From: Propionivibrio dicarboxylicus
GTDB taxonomy: Bacteria; Pseudomonadota; Gammaproteobacteria; Burkholderiales; Rhodocyclaceae
Assembly: GCA_945902805.1 (NCBI GenBank)
Contig: CAMDMZ010000007.1
Span: 62,001 to 126,000 of the forward strand
Direction: 5' to 3'
Length of the DNA stretch: 64,000 bases
Made by a program: the position numbers and the translations under genes. A model generated the notes under the pieces. The model was not told the origin of the DNA. It did no database searches and worked only from the letters and a program-made list of their open reading frames with translations. The number at the start of each line of letters is the position of its first letter. The stretch's first letter is position 1. This document shows, in pieces, positions 8,904-15,922 of this stretch.

Positions 8904-9446
8904 TCAGCGCAGAAATTCGCGACTGATCTCGCGGAACAGCGGAGTTCCCGCGACCCGCAACCACTCGAAGGCGACCATCTCACGGCTAACGATTTCGATG
9001 CCGTGCTGACGCATCCGCTCCAGCGCCAATGCTTTGTTTTCGGCCGTGCGTGAGCCCACCGCATCGGCGACCACGAAGACATCCTTGCCCGACGCTTTCA
9101 GGTCGATAACGGTCTGCAGGACACAAACGTGGGCTTCCGTTCCGCAGACCACGATCTGCTGCCGATCACTGCCCGCTTGTGGCGCCAGGCATGCATCCGG
9201 GGTACACGAGAAATGAAGCTTTTCGCCCATCGCGCCGGGGGGCAGGACGGCCAACACATCGGGGTGCGTGTGCCCCAAACCTTTCGGATATTGCTCGCTG
9301 GCCAACACCGGAACATCCAGTCGGCGCGCGACCTGAACCAGCCAGATCACCGCATCGAGCGTGCGCTGCCAGTCGTCGATCGCCGGCAGCAGACGCTCTT
9401 GGACGTCGATCACCAGCAGGGCGGATTGTTGGGCATTGATCAGCAT
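8904..9446 (-). CDS. Isochorismatase-family cysteine hydrolase
   Basis: A 180-residue alpha/beta hydrolase of the YcaC-like branch. The Asp-Lys-Cys triad is visible: D14 in LLVIDVQERL, K76 in GEKLHFSC and C108 in VVCGTEAHVCV. The start at 9446 is fixed by a strong AAGGAGAG 6 bases upstream. Its start overlaps the preceding exonuclease gene by 7 bp, so the two are co-transcribed. The substrate cannot be told from sequence. Confidence 0.88.
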   Translation of the reverse strand: MLINAQQSALLVIDVQERLLPAIDDWQRTLDAVIWLVQVARRLDVPVLASEQYPKGLGHTHPDVLAVLPPGAMGEKLHFSCTPDACLAPQAGSDRQQIVVCGTEAHVCVLQTVIDLKASGKDVFVVADAVGSRTAENKALALERMRQHGIEIVSREMVAFEWLRVAGTPLFREISREFLR

Positions 9447-10258
9447 GAGGGCTCTCCTTTGACGTGTTCGGTGGCGGGCCACGCGGCCAGAAACTCCTGC
9501 CAATGCGGCAGACCCACGTGGTTCAAACTGGACCGCACCACCGCGATTTCTGCCGCGTACTCACCTGCCGACAGAGCGCCACGCATCAGTTGATAGCGCA
9601 GGAAAACGAGATATGTATTCACCACATCGGTCTCGCAATAATCGCGGATTTCGGCGATCTTACCTGCCTGCCAGGCACCCCAGACGGCCGAACCATCCAT
9701 GCCCAGCTTGCCAGGGAAACCGCACAGTTTGGCCAGTTCGTCGAGCGGCACACTGGCACGCGGCTGATACATGGCCAGCAGATCCATCAGGTCGAGGTGA
9801 CGACTGTGATAGCGGCTGATGTAATTGTTCCACTTGAAGTCGCGCGAATCGCGATAGTCGCCCTCGCCCAGATCCCAGTAGCGCGGGGCCACAACCTGGT
9901 GCATCAAGCCACGATAGTGCAGCACCGGCAAATCGAAACCGCCGCCATTCCAGGAGACAATCTGTGGCGTAAATTTCTCGACGCCGTCATAAAAGCGCTG
10001 GACGATTTCCGCTTCGCCAATCTTCGGCTCGGCCAACGACCAGACACGGAAACCTTCATCGCTACGCAAAGCGCAGGAAATTACCGCGACCCGTTGTAAA
10101 TGATGCGGAAGGAAATCCGTGCCATTTTTGGCCCGCTGACGCTGGAAGGCAAATTCAGCCACTTCGTCATCGACAAGATCGGCCGGCAGTTCATGCAAGC
10201 GGCGCAGGCCGGCAATATCAGGGATGGTTTCGATGTCAAACGCGAGAATCGGAGTCAT
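9440..10258 (-). CDS. Predicted PolB-like 3'-5' exonuclease
   Basis: A 272-residue DnaQ-fold exonuclease. Exo I is FDIETIPD (D8, E10), exo II is VSWNGGGFDLPVLHYR, and exo III is IRDYCETDVVNTYLVFLRY with a YxxxD-type terminus. The first stretch of the C-terminal half (RYHSRHLDLMDLL) also fits the family. The start MTPILAFDIET at 10258 is preferred over a further upstream ATG, which would include the repeat copy at 10269-10296. Role in DNA repair is inferred from the family only. Confidence 0.85.
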   Translation of the reverse strand: MTPILAFDIETIPDIAGLRRLHELPADLVDDEVAEFAFQRQRAKNGTDFLPHHLQRVAVISCALRSDEGFRVWSLAEPKIGEAEIVQRFYDGVEKFTPQIVSWNGGGFDLPVLHYRGLMHQVVAPRYWDLGEGDYRDSRDFKWNNYISRYHSRHLDLMDLLAMYQPRASVPLDELAKLCGFPGKLGMDGSAVWGAWQAGKIAEIRDYCETDVVNTYLVFLRYQLMRGALSAGEYAAEIAVVRSSLNHVGLPHWQEFLAAWPATEHVKGEPSC

Positions 10259-10268
10259 GGTCGGGTAC

Positions 10269-10296
10269 AAAAAGTCGGTGCTGGCGATACGGCGCC
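10269..10296 (+). repeat. Interspersed 25-bp word, copy C (intergenic)
   Basis: Near-perfect plus-orientation copy with an A5 run and one change in the core (GATAC for GAGAC). It lies 10 bp before the exonuclease start and about 50 bp before iclR, between divergent genes. Confidence 0.92.
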
Positions 10297-10329
10297 CGCT
10301 CACCGGAGTTTGGATTTATGGCTGGATTC

Positions 10330-10335
10330 TATAAT
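10330..10335 (+). promoter_or_regulatory. TATAAT -10 box 8 bp before the iclR start
   Basis: A consensus -10 hexamer ends 8 bases before ATG 10344. The best -35-like word (TTTGGA at 10309-10314) is 15 bases upstream. Transcription would begin at or within a few bases of the start codon, and there is no ribosome binding site. Confidence 0.45.
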
Positions 10336-10343
10336 CTGCGGCC

Positions 10344-11168
10344 ATGGACCGCGACGAAAAATCTATCACCTCTGCCGACGACAGCCGCAATTCGCGCCAG
10401 GGCATCCAGTCGATCGAGGTCGGCGTGCCCCTTTTGCGCGTCCTCGCCGAGCATGGCGCGCCGATGATGCTGCGCGACATGGCCAGGCTTACCGGTATGC
10501 CGGCGGCAAAAGCACACCGTTATCTGGTGAGTTTCATGCGTGTCAATCTGGTCACTCAGGACGTGCATTCCGGGCGTTACGATCTGGGCAGCTTCGCCCT
10601 CGATCTCGGCCTCGCCAGCCTCGCCCGACTCGATGCGGTAAGAGTTGCCACCCCCATTCTCGAAGCACTCAATGATGAAATCGGCGAGACAGTCGCCCTT
10701 TCGGTGTGGGGCAACATGGGCCCGACCTTCGTCCGCTGGATTGAATCTCGCCGCCCGGTATCGGTGAACCTGCGCACCGGTGATGTCATGCCCTTGCTGC
10801 ACTCCGCCAGCGGTCTATGTTTTGCGGTATTCCTCGATACGCCGGCCATGAAGCAACGCATTGCCGATGAACTGGCACTCGCGGCCGCGAGCAAGGATAA
10901 GCGGCCCCCGCAGCACCAGCGCGCATTCGATACTCTCGCCGCAGAAGCCCGTCGCCATGGCTTGACGCGGACCTTGGGCGCGGTCATTCCGAACGTCAAT
11001 GCGTTCTCGGCGCCTGTGTTCAAACACGATCAGCAAATGGTGTTGGCTATTACTGCCCTGGGACCAGCTGGACTGTTTCCGTCCGAATGGCACAGCCCGA
11101 TCGCCAACGCGGTGCGCCAGGCCGCAGGAAAAGCCTCGGCGATACTGGGTTGGAAAGGCGCTACGTAG
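10344..11168 (+). CDS. IclR-family transcriptional regulator
   Basis: A 274-residue regulator. The N-terminal winged helix runs from GIQSIEVGVPLLRVLAEHGAPMML through the recognition helix PAAKAHRYLVSFMRVNLV. The IclR effector domain follows, with DEIGETVALSVWG, RWIESRRPVSVNLRTGDVMPLLHSASG and a C-terminal GPAGLFPSEWHSPI. Such regulators often control aromatic catabolism. It converges on the adjacent diiron-oxygenase pair, making that cluster the likely target; this is inference from position. Confidence 0.92.
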   Translation: MDRDEKSITSADDSRNSRQGIQSIEVGVPLLRVLAEHGAPMMLRDMARLTGMPAAKAHRYLVSFMRVNLVTQDVHSGRYDLGSFALDLGLASLARLDAVRVATPILEALNDEIGETVALSVWGNMGPTFVRWIESRRPVSVNLRTGDVMPLLHSASGLCFAVFLDTPAMKQRIADELALAAASKDKRPPQHQRAFDTLAAEARRHGLTRTLGAVIPNVNAFSAPVFKHDQQMVLAITALGPAGLFPSEWHSPIANAVRQAAGKASAILGWKGAT

Positions 11169-11185
11169 CCGCTTGATACGTGGAA

Positions 11186-11596
11186 TCAGGCAGCGGGGTG
11201 CAAATTTGCTATCTGGGTAAAGACGTCTTCCAGCGTCGCGCGCGCCGCACCAAAATCCGCCACCGCATCCTCGTAGGCATCGCGGGCCAAGGTGTAGGCC
11301 TCGACCAATTCGGTACCGATACCCTCGGTATGCAGACGCTGGTAAAGCATCTGGCATTCTTCGAACAAACGATCGGCCACTAAGCGCCGACGCATGTAAA
11401 TGCGCGCACCCTCCTGTGGCCACGGCGTCATTTCGTCGTAATCCGGAACACGAGAACGATTCAAGGTGGCGTAATCGCCTTTCAGCAAATCCCACATCGA
11501 TGACCAATCCGGGTCAGCGTCGCCAAATGGCACATAGCCGAAACGCTCGAGCAGCGCGACCTCGCCATCCATCAGGCGTTGCGGAGAATCAAGCAT
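11186..11596 (-). CDS. Small partner protein of the diiron oxygenase, 136 aa, unknown
   Basis: I do not recognise this family. The start at 11596 (MLDSPQRLMDGEV) overlaps the stop of the diiron gene by 8 bp, indicating translational coupling. The protein is soluble and mostly helical. It has a Trp/Pro-rich N-terminal half (YVPFGDADPDWSSMWDLL) and a long acidic C-terminal helix. By position it could be a structural or effector subunit, as small subunits are in multicomponent diiron oxygenases, but no motif proves this. Confidence 0.75.
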   Translation of the reverse strand: MLDSPQRLMDGEVALLERFGYVPFGDADPDWSSMWDLLKGDYATLNRSRVPDYDEMTPWPQEGARIYMRRRLVADRLFEECQMLYQRLHTEGIGTELVEAYTLARDAYEDAVADFGAARATLEDVFTQIANLHPAA

Positions 11597-12401
11597 GCGC
11601 CGTCGCCGGTTCGTCGACCTCGTAGCCAACCCGCATTTCGTAGTCTGGCTCGACACCGGTTGGCATGATCAAACCAACTTCCTTCAGACGCGACTCGAGT
11701 AGCTCGAGGTATTCGGCCTGCAATTCCTCGGGTTTCTTTATCTTCAGGCCGTACTCGTAATAGATGTCGAACATCTGCGACTTCTTGTCCCCGGACGAGG
11801 GGCGACCGTAAAAACCGAGGCCCATTTTCATGAACTTCGGAATGCGGTTTTGCATGTCTTCGCGGGCCTTTTCACCACCGAATTCAAGGCAGCGTTTGGA
11901 TGCCCAGACGCCGAAGGCGAGATGACCGTACTCCTCCTTATGCACCCGAACATTGACGCGCGCCCAAGGCAGGTATGAGCAGTGTTGATATTGCCCGAGA
12001 AAGGCGACCGCAGCGGGAGTCACAACCGTCGAGAACAGCGCCACGTCTTCCCAGCATTCGAAGAACTTTGACCAGTTCTCTTTGCGAAAGCCGTTGATCA
12101 CGTTCACTTTTTTCGGATCGGGATTGTCCGGGTTGTGCGACAACTCGTAGAGGCGGGCGTTCACGTCCACGCCCAAGTCCTGCATCAAGTTCCAGACGTA
12201 GAAACCATGCCCCATTTCCTCGAACACTTTCTTCGAGAGCCGATAGGCTTCCTCGGGCCGGGTGGCAAAACGGTGATTCTCGGCCACGCGCTGCGCACCG
12301 GCGTATTCCGAATCGGCCTGAAACGACATCAGGTTGAGCAATGCCTTCTTGTAGTCATCCGGAAGAACGTCGCCCTTGTCATAGGTGGTAAACGTGGACA
12401 T
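11589..12401 (-). CDS. PaaA/BoxB-like diiron oxygenase subunit
   Basis: A 270-residue ferritin-like protein resembling the phenylacetyl-CoA epoxidase catalytic subunit (PaaA/PaaC family, PF05138-like). Two E-x-x-H pairs are visible: E62/H65 in VFEEMGHGFYVW and E157/H160 in KEEYGHLAFG. Further carboxylates at E32 (ADSEYAG) and in the WED segment (E118) complete a plausible four-helix diiron site. It is shorter than BoxB (about 470) and PaaA (about 320). Its neighbours are a small partner, an FprA-type reductase across a dyad-rich promoter and an IclR regulator. The substrate, perhaps an aryl-CoA, is not determinable here. Confidence 0.8.
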   Translation of the reverse strand: MSTFTTYDKGDVLPDDYKKALLNLMSFQADSEYAGAQRVAENHRFATRPEEAYRLSKKVFEEMGHGFYVWNLMQDLGVDVNARLYELSHNPDNPDPKKVNVINGFRKENWSKFFECWEDVALFSTVVTPAAVAFLGQYQHCSYLPWARVNVRVHKEEYGHLAFGVWASKRCLEFGGEKAREDMQNRIPKFMKMGLGFYGRPSSGDKKSQMFDIYYEYGLKIKKPEELQAEYLELLESRLKEVGLIMPTGVEPDYEMRVGYEVDEPATAHA

Positions 12402-12513
12402 AAACTCTTCTCCATTCGCGGCAGAGTGCGGTTGAATAGGATCGATGAACCAAGCGTCGGGTACAGCTCATACACGTCGCGTCAGCGCCGGATAACGTGA
12501 CACATATACCTAT

Positions 12514-12529
12514 TAATATTAAAATATTA
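12514..12529. promoter_or_regulatory. Inverted repeat 1 in the diiron/FprA divergent promoter
   Basis: TAATATT, AA, AATATTA is a perfect 7+2+7 dyad in an AT-rich island between the divergent diiron-oxygenase and fprA-like genes. It is a candidate operator, for instance for the nearby IclR regulator. Confidence 0.5.
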
Positions 12530-12535
12530 GTGTAT

Positions 12536-12548
12536 CACTTAAAAAGTG
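12536..12548. promoter_or_regulatory. Inverted repeat 2 in the same divergent promoter
   Basis: CACTT, AAA, AAGTG is a perfect 5+3+5 dyad whose centre is about 21 bp (two helical turns) from the centre of the dyad at 12514-12529. That spacing is compatible with cooperative binding on one DNA face. Confidence 0.45.
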
Positions 12549-12573
12549 TCAATCCGAACCGCAAGGAAGCCCC

Positions 12574-13920
12574 ATGACTTTGGCACCATGCTCCATCGCC
12601 ATTATCGGTGCCGGCCCTGCCGGCTGTTATCTGGCCGATGCACTTGGACGCAAGCTGGCCAGCGCTCGCATCGATATCTTCGATCGCCTGCCGACACCCT
12701 TCGGCCTGGTTCGGGGCGGTGTGGCCCCGGATCACCCGGGTACCAAGAATATTGCACGTCAATTTGAGCGCACCCTGGCCAAAGACGGTGTCCGCTTCCT
12801 GGGCAATGTCGACATCGGCAAAGACATCAGCGTCGCCGAAATCAAGCAGGCTTACGACATCGTTGTGCTTGCCAGCGGCGCTCTGGTCGACCGCGCCTTG
12901 GACATACCGGGTGACACGCTTGACCATGTCTATGGCTCCGGCGCCTTCGTGAGTTGGTACAACGGTATCCCCGATGGACGCGATCTGTCGCCGCACCTCT
13001 CCGGCGAATCCGTTGCCATCATCGGCAATGGCAACGTTGCACTCGATCTCGCCCGGTTACTGGCGAAAACAGCCGACGAACTGGCCACGTCCGACCTCTG
13101 CGCCCACGCCCGCGATGTTTTTTCTGCGGCGGCGATCCGCGATATCTGGCTGATCGGTCGCCGAGGTCCACTCGATGCCAACTTCACCACAGCGGAACTT
13201 GCCGAGTTCGGCCAACTTACCCGCGTGCATCCGATCGTAGACCCAGCACAACTACCGCTAGCGGTACCAACCGAGATGCCCGACGAGCAGCGCAAAATCG
13301 CCGAAAAGAATCTTGATTTGCTGCGCGATTATGCCAACCGCACACCCACAGCAGAAAAATCGATTCGTCTACATTTTGTCTTTTTTGCGGCTCCTGCCGC
13401 CATTCACGGTAGCTGTGGCGCTGAAACGTTGGAACTCGAAAGAACGTATATCGAGCGAGGCCGCATCGTGCTGACGGGAGAGCGCTGGGCGATCCCGGCA
13501 AACACAGTCATCACGGCAATTGGCTACCGCAGCCGAGAAATTCCCGGGCTGCCATTCGATGCAGTGCGTGGCACCATCGGCCACGAGCAGGGACGCGTTG
13601 CACCCAGGGTTTATACCGTCGGCTGGTGCAAACGTGGTCCGCAAGGCGTGGTGCCGGCCAACCGGGCCGACGCCCTGGCCGTGGCCGAGTTGATTCTGGA
13701 AGACTTGAATAGTGGCGACCGAACGATTACCGAGCCCGCTAAACCGGGGCGTCTGTTGATTGATGCGCTACTGACAGAGCGAAAGGTTCAAGTCGTCGAT
13801 TTCGCCGGCTGGCAGCGAATCAATGCCGCCGAAATTGCTGCCGGCACCCGTGCCGGACGTCCGCGCGAAAAACTGACGCGGATAGACGAGTTGATTGCCA
13901 CTGCGCAAGTTCAGAGTTGA
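12574..13920 (+). CDS. Adrenodoxin-reductase/FprA-type ferredoxin-NADP reductase
   Basis: A 448-residue flavoprotein. The FAD site is IAIIGAGPAGCYLADAL near the N-terminus, followed by the adrenodoxin-reductase signature TPFGLVRGGVAPDHPGTKN. The NADP site is VAIIGNGNVALDLARLL with the downstream WLIGRRGPLDANFTTAEL. The C-terminal GWCKRGPQGVVPANRADA is also typical. It transfers electrons between NADPH and ferredoxin. The divergent arrangement with the diiron oxygenase suggests it supplies that enzyme. An AAGGAAG lies 6 bases before the ATG. Its last 10 bases overlap the converging gene. Confidence 0.93.
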   Translation: MTLAPCSIAIIGAGPAGCYLADALGRKLASARIDIFDRLPTPFGLVRGGVAPDHPGTKNIARQFERTLAKDGVRFLGNVDIGKDISVAEIKQAYDIVVLASGALVDRALDIPGDTLDHVYGSGAFVSWYNGIPDGRDLSPHLSGESVAIIGNGNVALDLARLLAKTADELATSDLCAHARDVFSAAAIRDIWLIGRRGPLDANFTTAELAEFGQLTRVHPIVDPAQLPLAVPTEMPDEQRKIAEKNLDLLRDYANRTPTAEKSIRLHFVFFAAPAAIHGSCGAETLELERTYIERGRIVLTGERWAIPANTVITAIGYRSREIPGLPFDAVRGTIGHEQGRVAPRVYTVGWCKRGPQGVVPANRADALAVAELILEDLNSGDRTITEPAKPGRLLIDALLTERKVQVVDFAGWQRINAAEIAAGTRAGRPREKLTRIDELIATAQVQS

Positions 13921-14810
13921 ATCTCGACGCCTTCGCGCGCCAACATGATTTCGGGCTCATCCGCCGTGCCAGCACGATAGCCAGACGAGGCCAGAGCGGC
14001 AGCAAACACGGTCTCAAGCTGATCGTCAGAGCGCGTCGGTTCGTGGTGCGTGCAGGCAAATCGCTTCACGCCCAGCCGCCGTGCCCACGCAATATGCCCT
14101 TCGTAGGTACCGTGTCCCCAGCCGATCTTGCCGGCTTTGTACTCGGCTGCGGTGTAGGAGCTATCAGCGATCATAAAATCAAGTCCAAGCAAGTGACGAT
14201 CGAGCTCTGCTTGCTGCTGATCGATCATTTGCTGATAGTCAGCGAATTCATCATCTTCCGGTGCGTAGATATTCACCCAGGGCTCATGGTCGCCGGTAAA
14301 GAACATGGTGCGGCCATCCCCCTCGACGCGATAACCGAAATTCGTCACCGGATGGCTCATCATGACAGGCGTCACAGTCAGCGAACCGACCGGCACAGAA
14401 TCACCGATTTTCAGGGTTTCGTACTCCATCTTGGCCCGTAGCTCGGCCTCGCGGATCGGGAAGAAACTGTACTGCATCTGCACATCCATCACCTGCTCGA
14501 TGCCGCGCGAGGTCACCAGATCATGGGCGCCGTGGATGCGCACGGTGTTGCCCGGGATGTACAGCGGAGTAAAAAATGGCAGGCCCTGAATGTGGTCCCA
14601 GTGCGTATGGGTAATGAAGATGTTGGCGCGTACCGGCAACTCTTTGAGTAAAGCTTGCGCCAACGGGAAGATACCGGTCCCGGCATCAAGAATCACCAAC
14701 GAGCCATCGTCGCCGCGAACTTCGATACAGGTGGTATTGCCGCCATAGCGAATCGTGTGCGGCCCCGGCGAAGCGATCGAGCCACGTACTCCCCAGAATC
14801 GAACTTTCAT
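13911..14810 (-). CDS. Metallo-beta-lactamase-fold hydrolase
   Basis: A 299-residue protein with the MBL signature THTHWDH (H68, H70, D72, H73) and later ligands in SHPVTNFGYRVEGDGRTMFFTGDHEPW and CTHHEP. The N-terminus MKVRFWGVRGSIASPG is typical of a subgroup often encoded beside cyclic-di-nucleotide or HDOD signalling proteins. The gene is 12 bp after the HDOD gene. A phosphodiesterase-like activity is possible; no specific substrate is assigned. Confidence 0.85.
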   Translation of the reverse strand: MKVRFWGVRGSIASPGPHTIRYGGNTTCIEVRGDDGSLVILDAGTGIFPLAQALLKELPVRANIFITHTHWDHIQGLPFFTPLYIPGNTVRIHGAHDLVTSRGIEQVMDVQMQYSFFPIREAELRAKMEYETLKIGDSVPVGSLTVTPVMMSHPVTNFGYRVEGDGRTMFFTGDHEPWVNIYAPEDDEFADYQQMIDQQQAELDRHLLGLDFMIADSSYTAAEYKAGKIGWGHGTYEGHIAWARRLGVKRFACTHHEPTRSDDQLETVFAAALASSGYRAGTADEPEIMLAREGVEIQL

Positions 14811-14822
14811 CCGCGGAACCTC

Positions 14823-15692
14823 CTATTTATCGCCGCTGACCTGGGCAAAAATCTGGGCATCGTCGATGTAGCGCTGCAAGTCGCCCAACGAGGCAACCAC
14901 CACATTGATATCGTCTCCAAAACGCTGCGGCGCAGCCACCGCCTCGCCTTCACGCCAGGGATTGCCGCTATCGCCAATCGCCAGTTTGCGCGCGATCTGG
15001 TTGGCCATGCGCAGACAATCCATCAATGCCGACGGCTCTGCCGCCGGGTTATGGTGATCACGGATGCAATCGATCATGTGATCGGGGAACTGCCAGCGCT
15101 TGGCCAACATCGCGCCCACCAGCGCATGATCAGCACCAATCGTGGCGCGCTCGGCCTCGTGCAACGGCTTGCCTTCGAGGCTGGTCTGCAGCATGGCCTC
15201 GCGGAATTCGGCGGCCATGAACTGTGCAAAAACCGCCTTGCCGAAATCATGCAGCAAACCGGCGATGTAGCAATCACCCGGATCGGCCTCACCCTTGGCG
15301 TATTGCGTCGCCAACTGGCGACCGATCGACGCGACCAAGAGCGAATGCAGCAGATAGCGCTGAATATCAAAGCCGGCAGAATTCATGCGCGGCAGGATGC
15401 CCACCGCCGCAAAGCCCAGCGCCAGGTTCTTGACGGTATTGATGCCCAGATAAACCACCGACTGCGCCACCGAATTGATCTTGTTCGGCAAGCCGTAGTA
15501 GGCGGAGTTGATCACCTTGAGGATCTTCACCGTCATCACCGGATCTTTCTCGATCACGGCAACCAATTCCTTGGGCAAACAATTGATATTGCGCGTCAGC
15601 TCAAGAATCTTCTGCACGCTCTTGGGAAACGCTGGCATGCGCTCGACGGCAATGCCCAATTTGCGTTCAAGTTCTAACGGGAGGGCGCTCAC
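14823..15692 (-). CDS. HDOD-domain signalling protein
   Basis: A 289-residue single-domain HDOD protein, a relative of HD phosphohydrolases that usually lacks full catalytic function. The characteristic LPKELVAVIEKDPVMTVKILKVINSAYYG and LHDFGKAVFAQ are visible, with DHALVGAMLAKRWQFPDHMIDCIRDHH in the C-terminal half. The start is GTG at 15692 with a weak ribosome binding site. A TATAAT lies on the minus strand at 15734-15729. It probably forms a two-gene unit with the downstream MBL-fold gene. Confidence 0.88.
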   Translation of the reverse strand: MSALPLELERKLGIAVERMPAFPKSVQKILELTRNINCLPKELVAVIEKDPVMTVKILKVINSAYYGLPNKINSVAQSVVYLGINTVKNLALGFAAVGILPRMNSAGFDIQRYLLHSLLVASIGRQLATQYAKGEADPGDCYIAGLLHDFGKAVFAQFMAAEFREAMLQTSLEGKPLHEAERATIGADHALVGAMLAKRWQFPDHMIDCIRDHHNPAAEPSALMDCLRMANQIARKLAIGDSGNPWREGEAVAAPQRFGDDINVVVASLGDLQRYIDDAQIFAQVSGDK

Positions 15693-15728
15693 GGCATCAA
15701 TTCCACATGGGTTTTAGAAGATGGTTCG

Positions 15729-15734
15729 ATTATA
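15729..15734 (-). promoter_or_regulatory. TATAAT -10 box upstream of the HDOD gene
   Basis: A consensus minus-strand -10 hexamer 36 bases before the GTG start. No good -35 is found at 16-18 bp spacing. Confidence 0.4.
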
Positions 15735-15792
15735 GCCACGCCCAAAAGCCGACATCGTGCCGTTTCGAGTTTCAGGCGTGTTCAAACTTCGC

Positions 15793-15820
15793 AAAAAGTC
15801 GGTGCTGGCGAGACGGCGCT
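15793..15820 (+). repeat. Interspersed 25-bp word, copy D (intergenic, flanked by a 10-bp direct repeat)
   Basis: A perfect copy: A5 followed by GTCGGTGCTGGCGAGACGGC and GCT. It lies in the 230-bp gap between the acyl-CoA ligase and the HDOD gene. CAGGCGTGTT occurs on both sides, at 15773-15782 and 15831-15840. Confidence 0.95.
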
Positions 15821-15922
15821 TCTATGAACCCAGGCGTGTTTTTAACGTGTAGCGAGCAGTCCGAAGAGCAAGGCGCACGGAGGACAGGAAACCGGTGGCC
15901 GACCGGACCACGCCCCCGCCAT

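Noticed and set aside
13911-14810. MBL-fold protein as a second glyoxalase II or an RNase Z
   Set aside because: It lacks the glyoxalase II C-terminal domain seen in gloB and the RNase Z exosite signature, so only the fold is assigned.
15793-15820. Resemblance of the interspersed word to the 3' end of Cas9 tracrRNA (GTCGGTGC followed or preceded by a T/A-run)
   Set aside because: Only about 8 bases agree, there is no stem in the word, copies are scattered and partly coding, and no cas9 or array is present.
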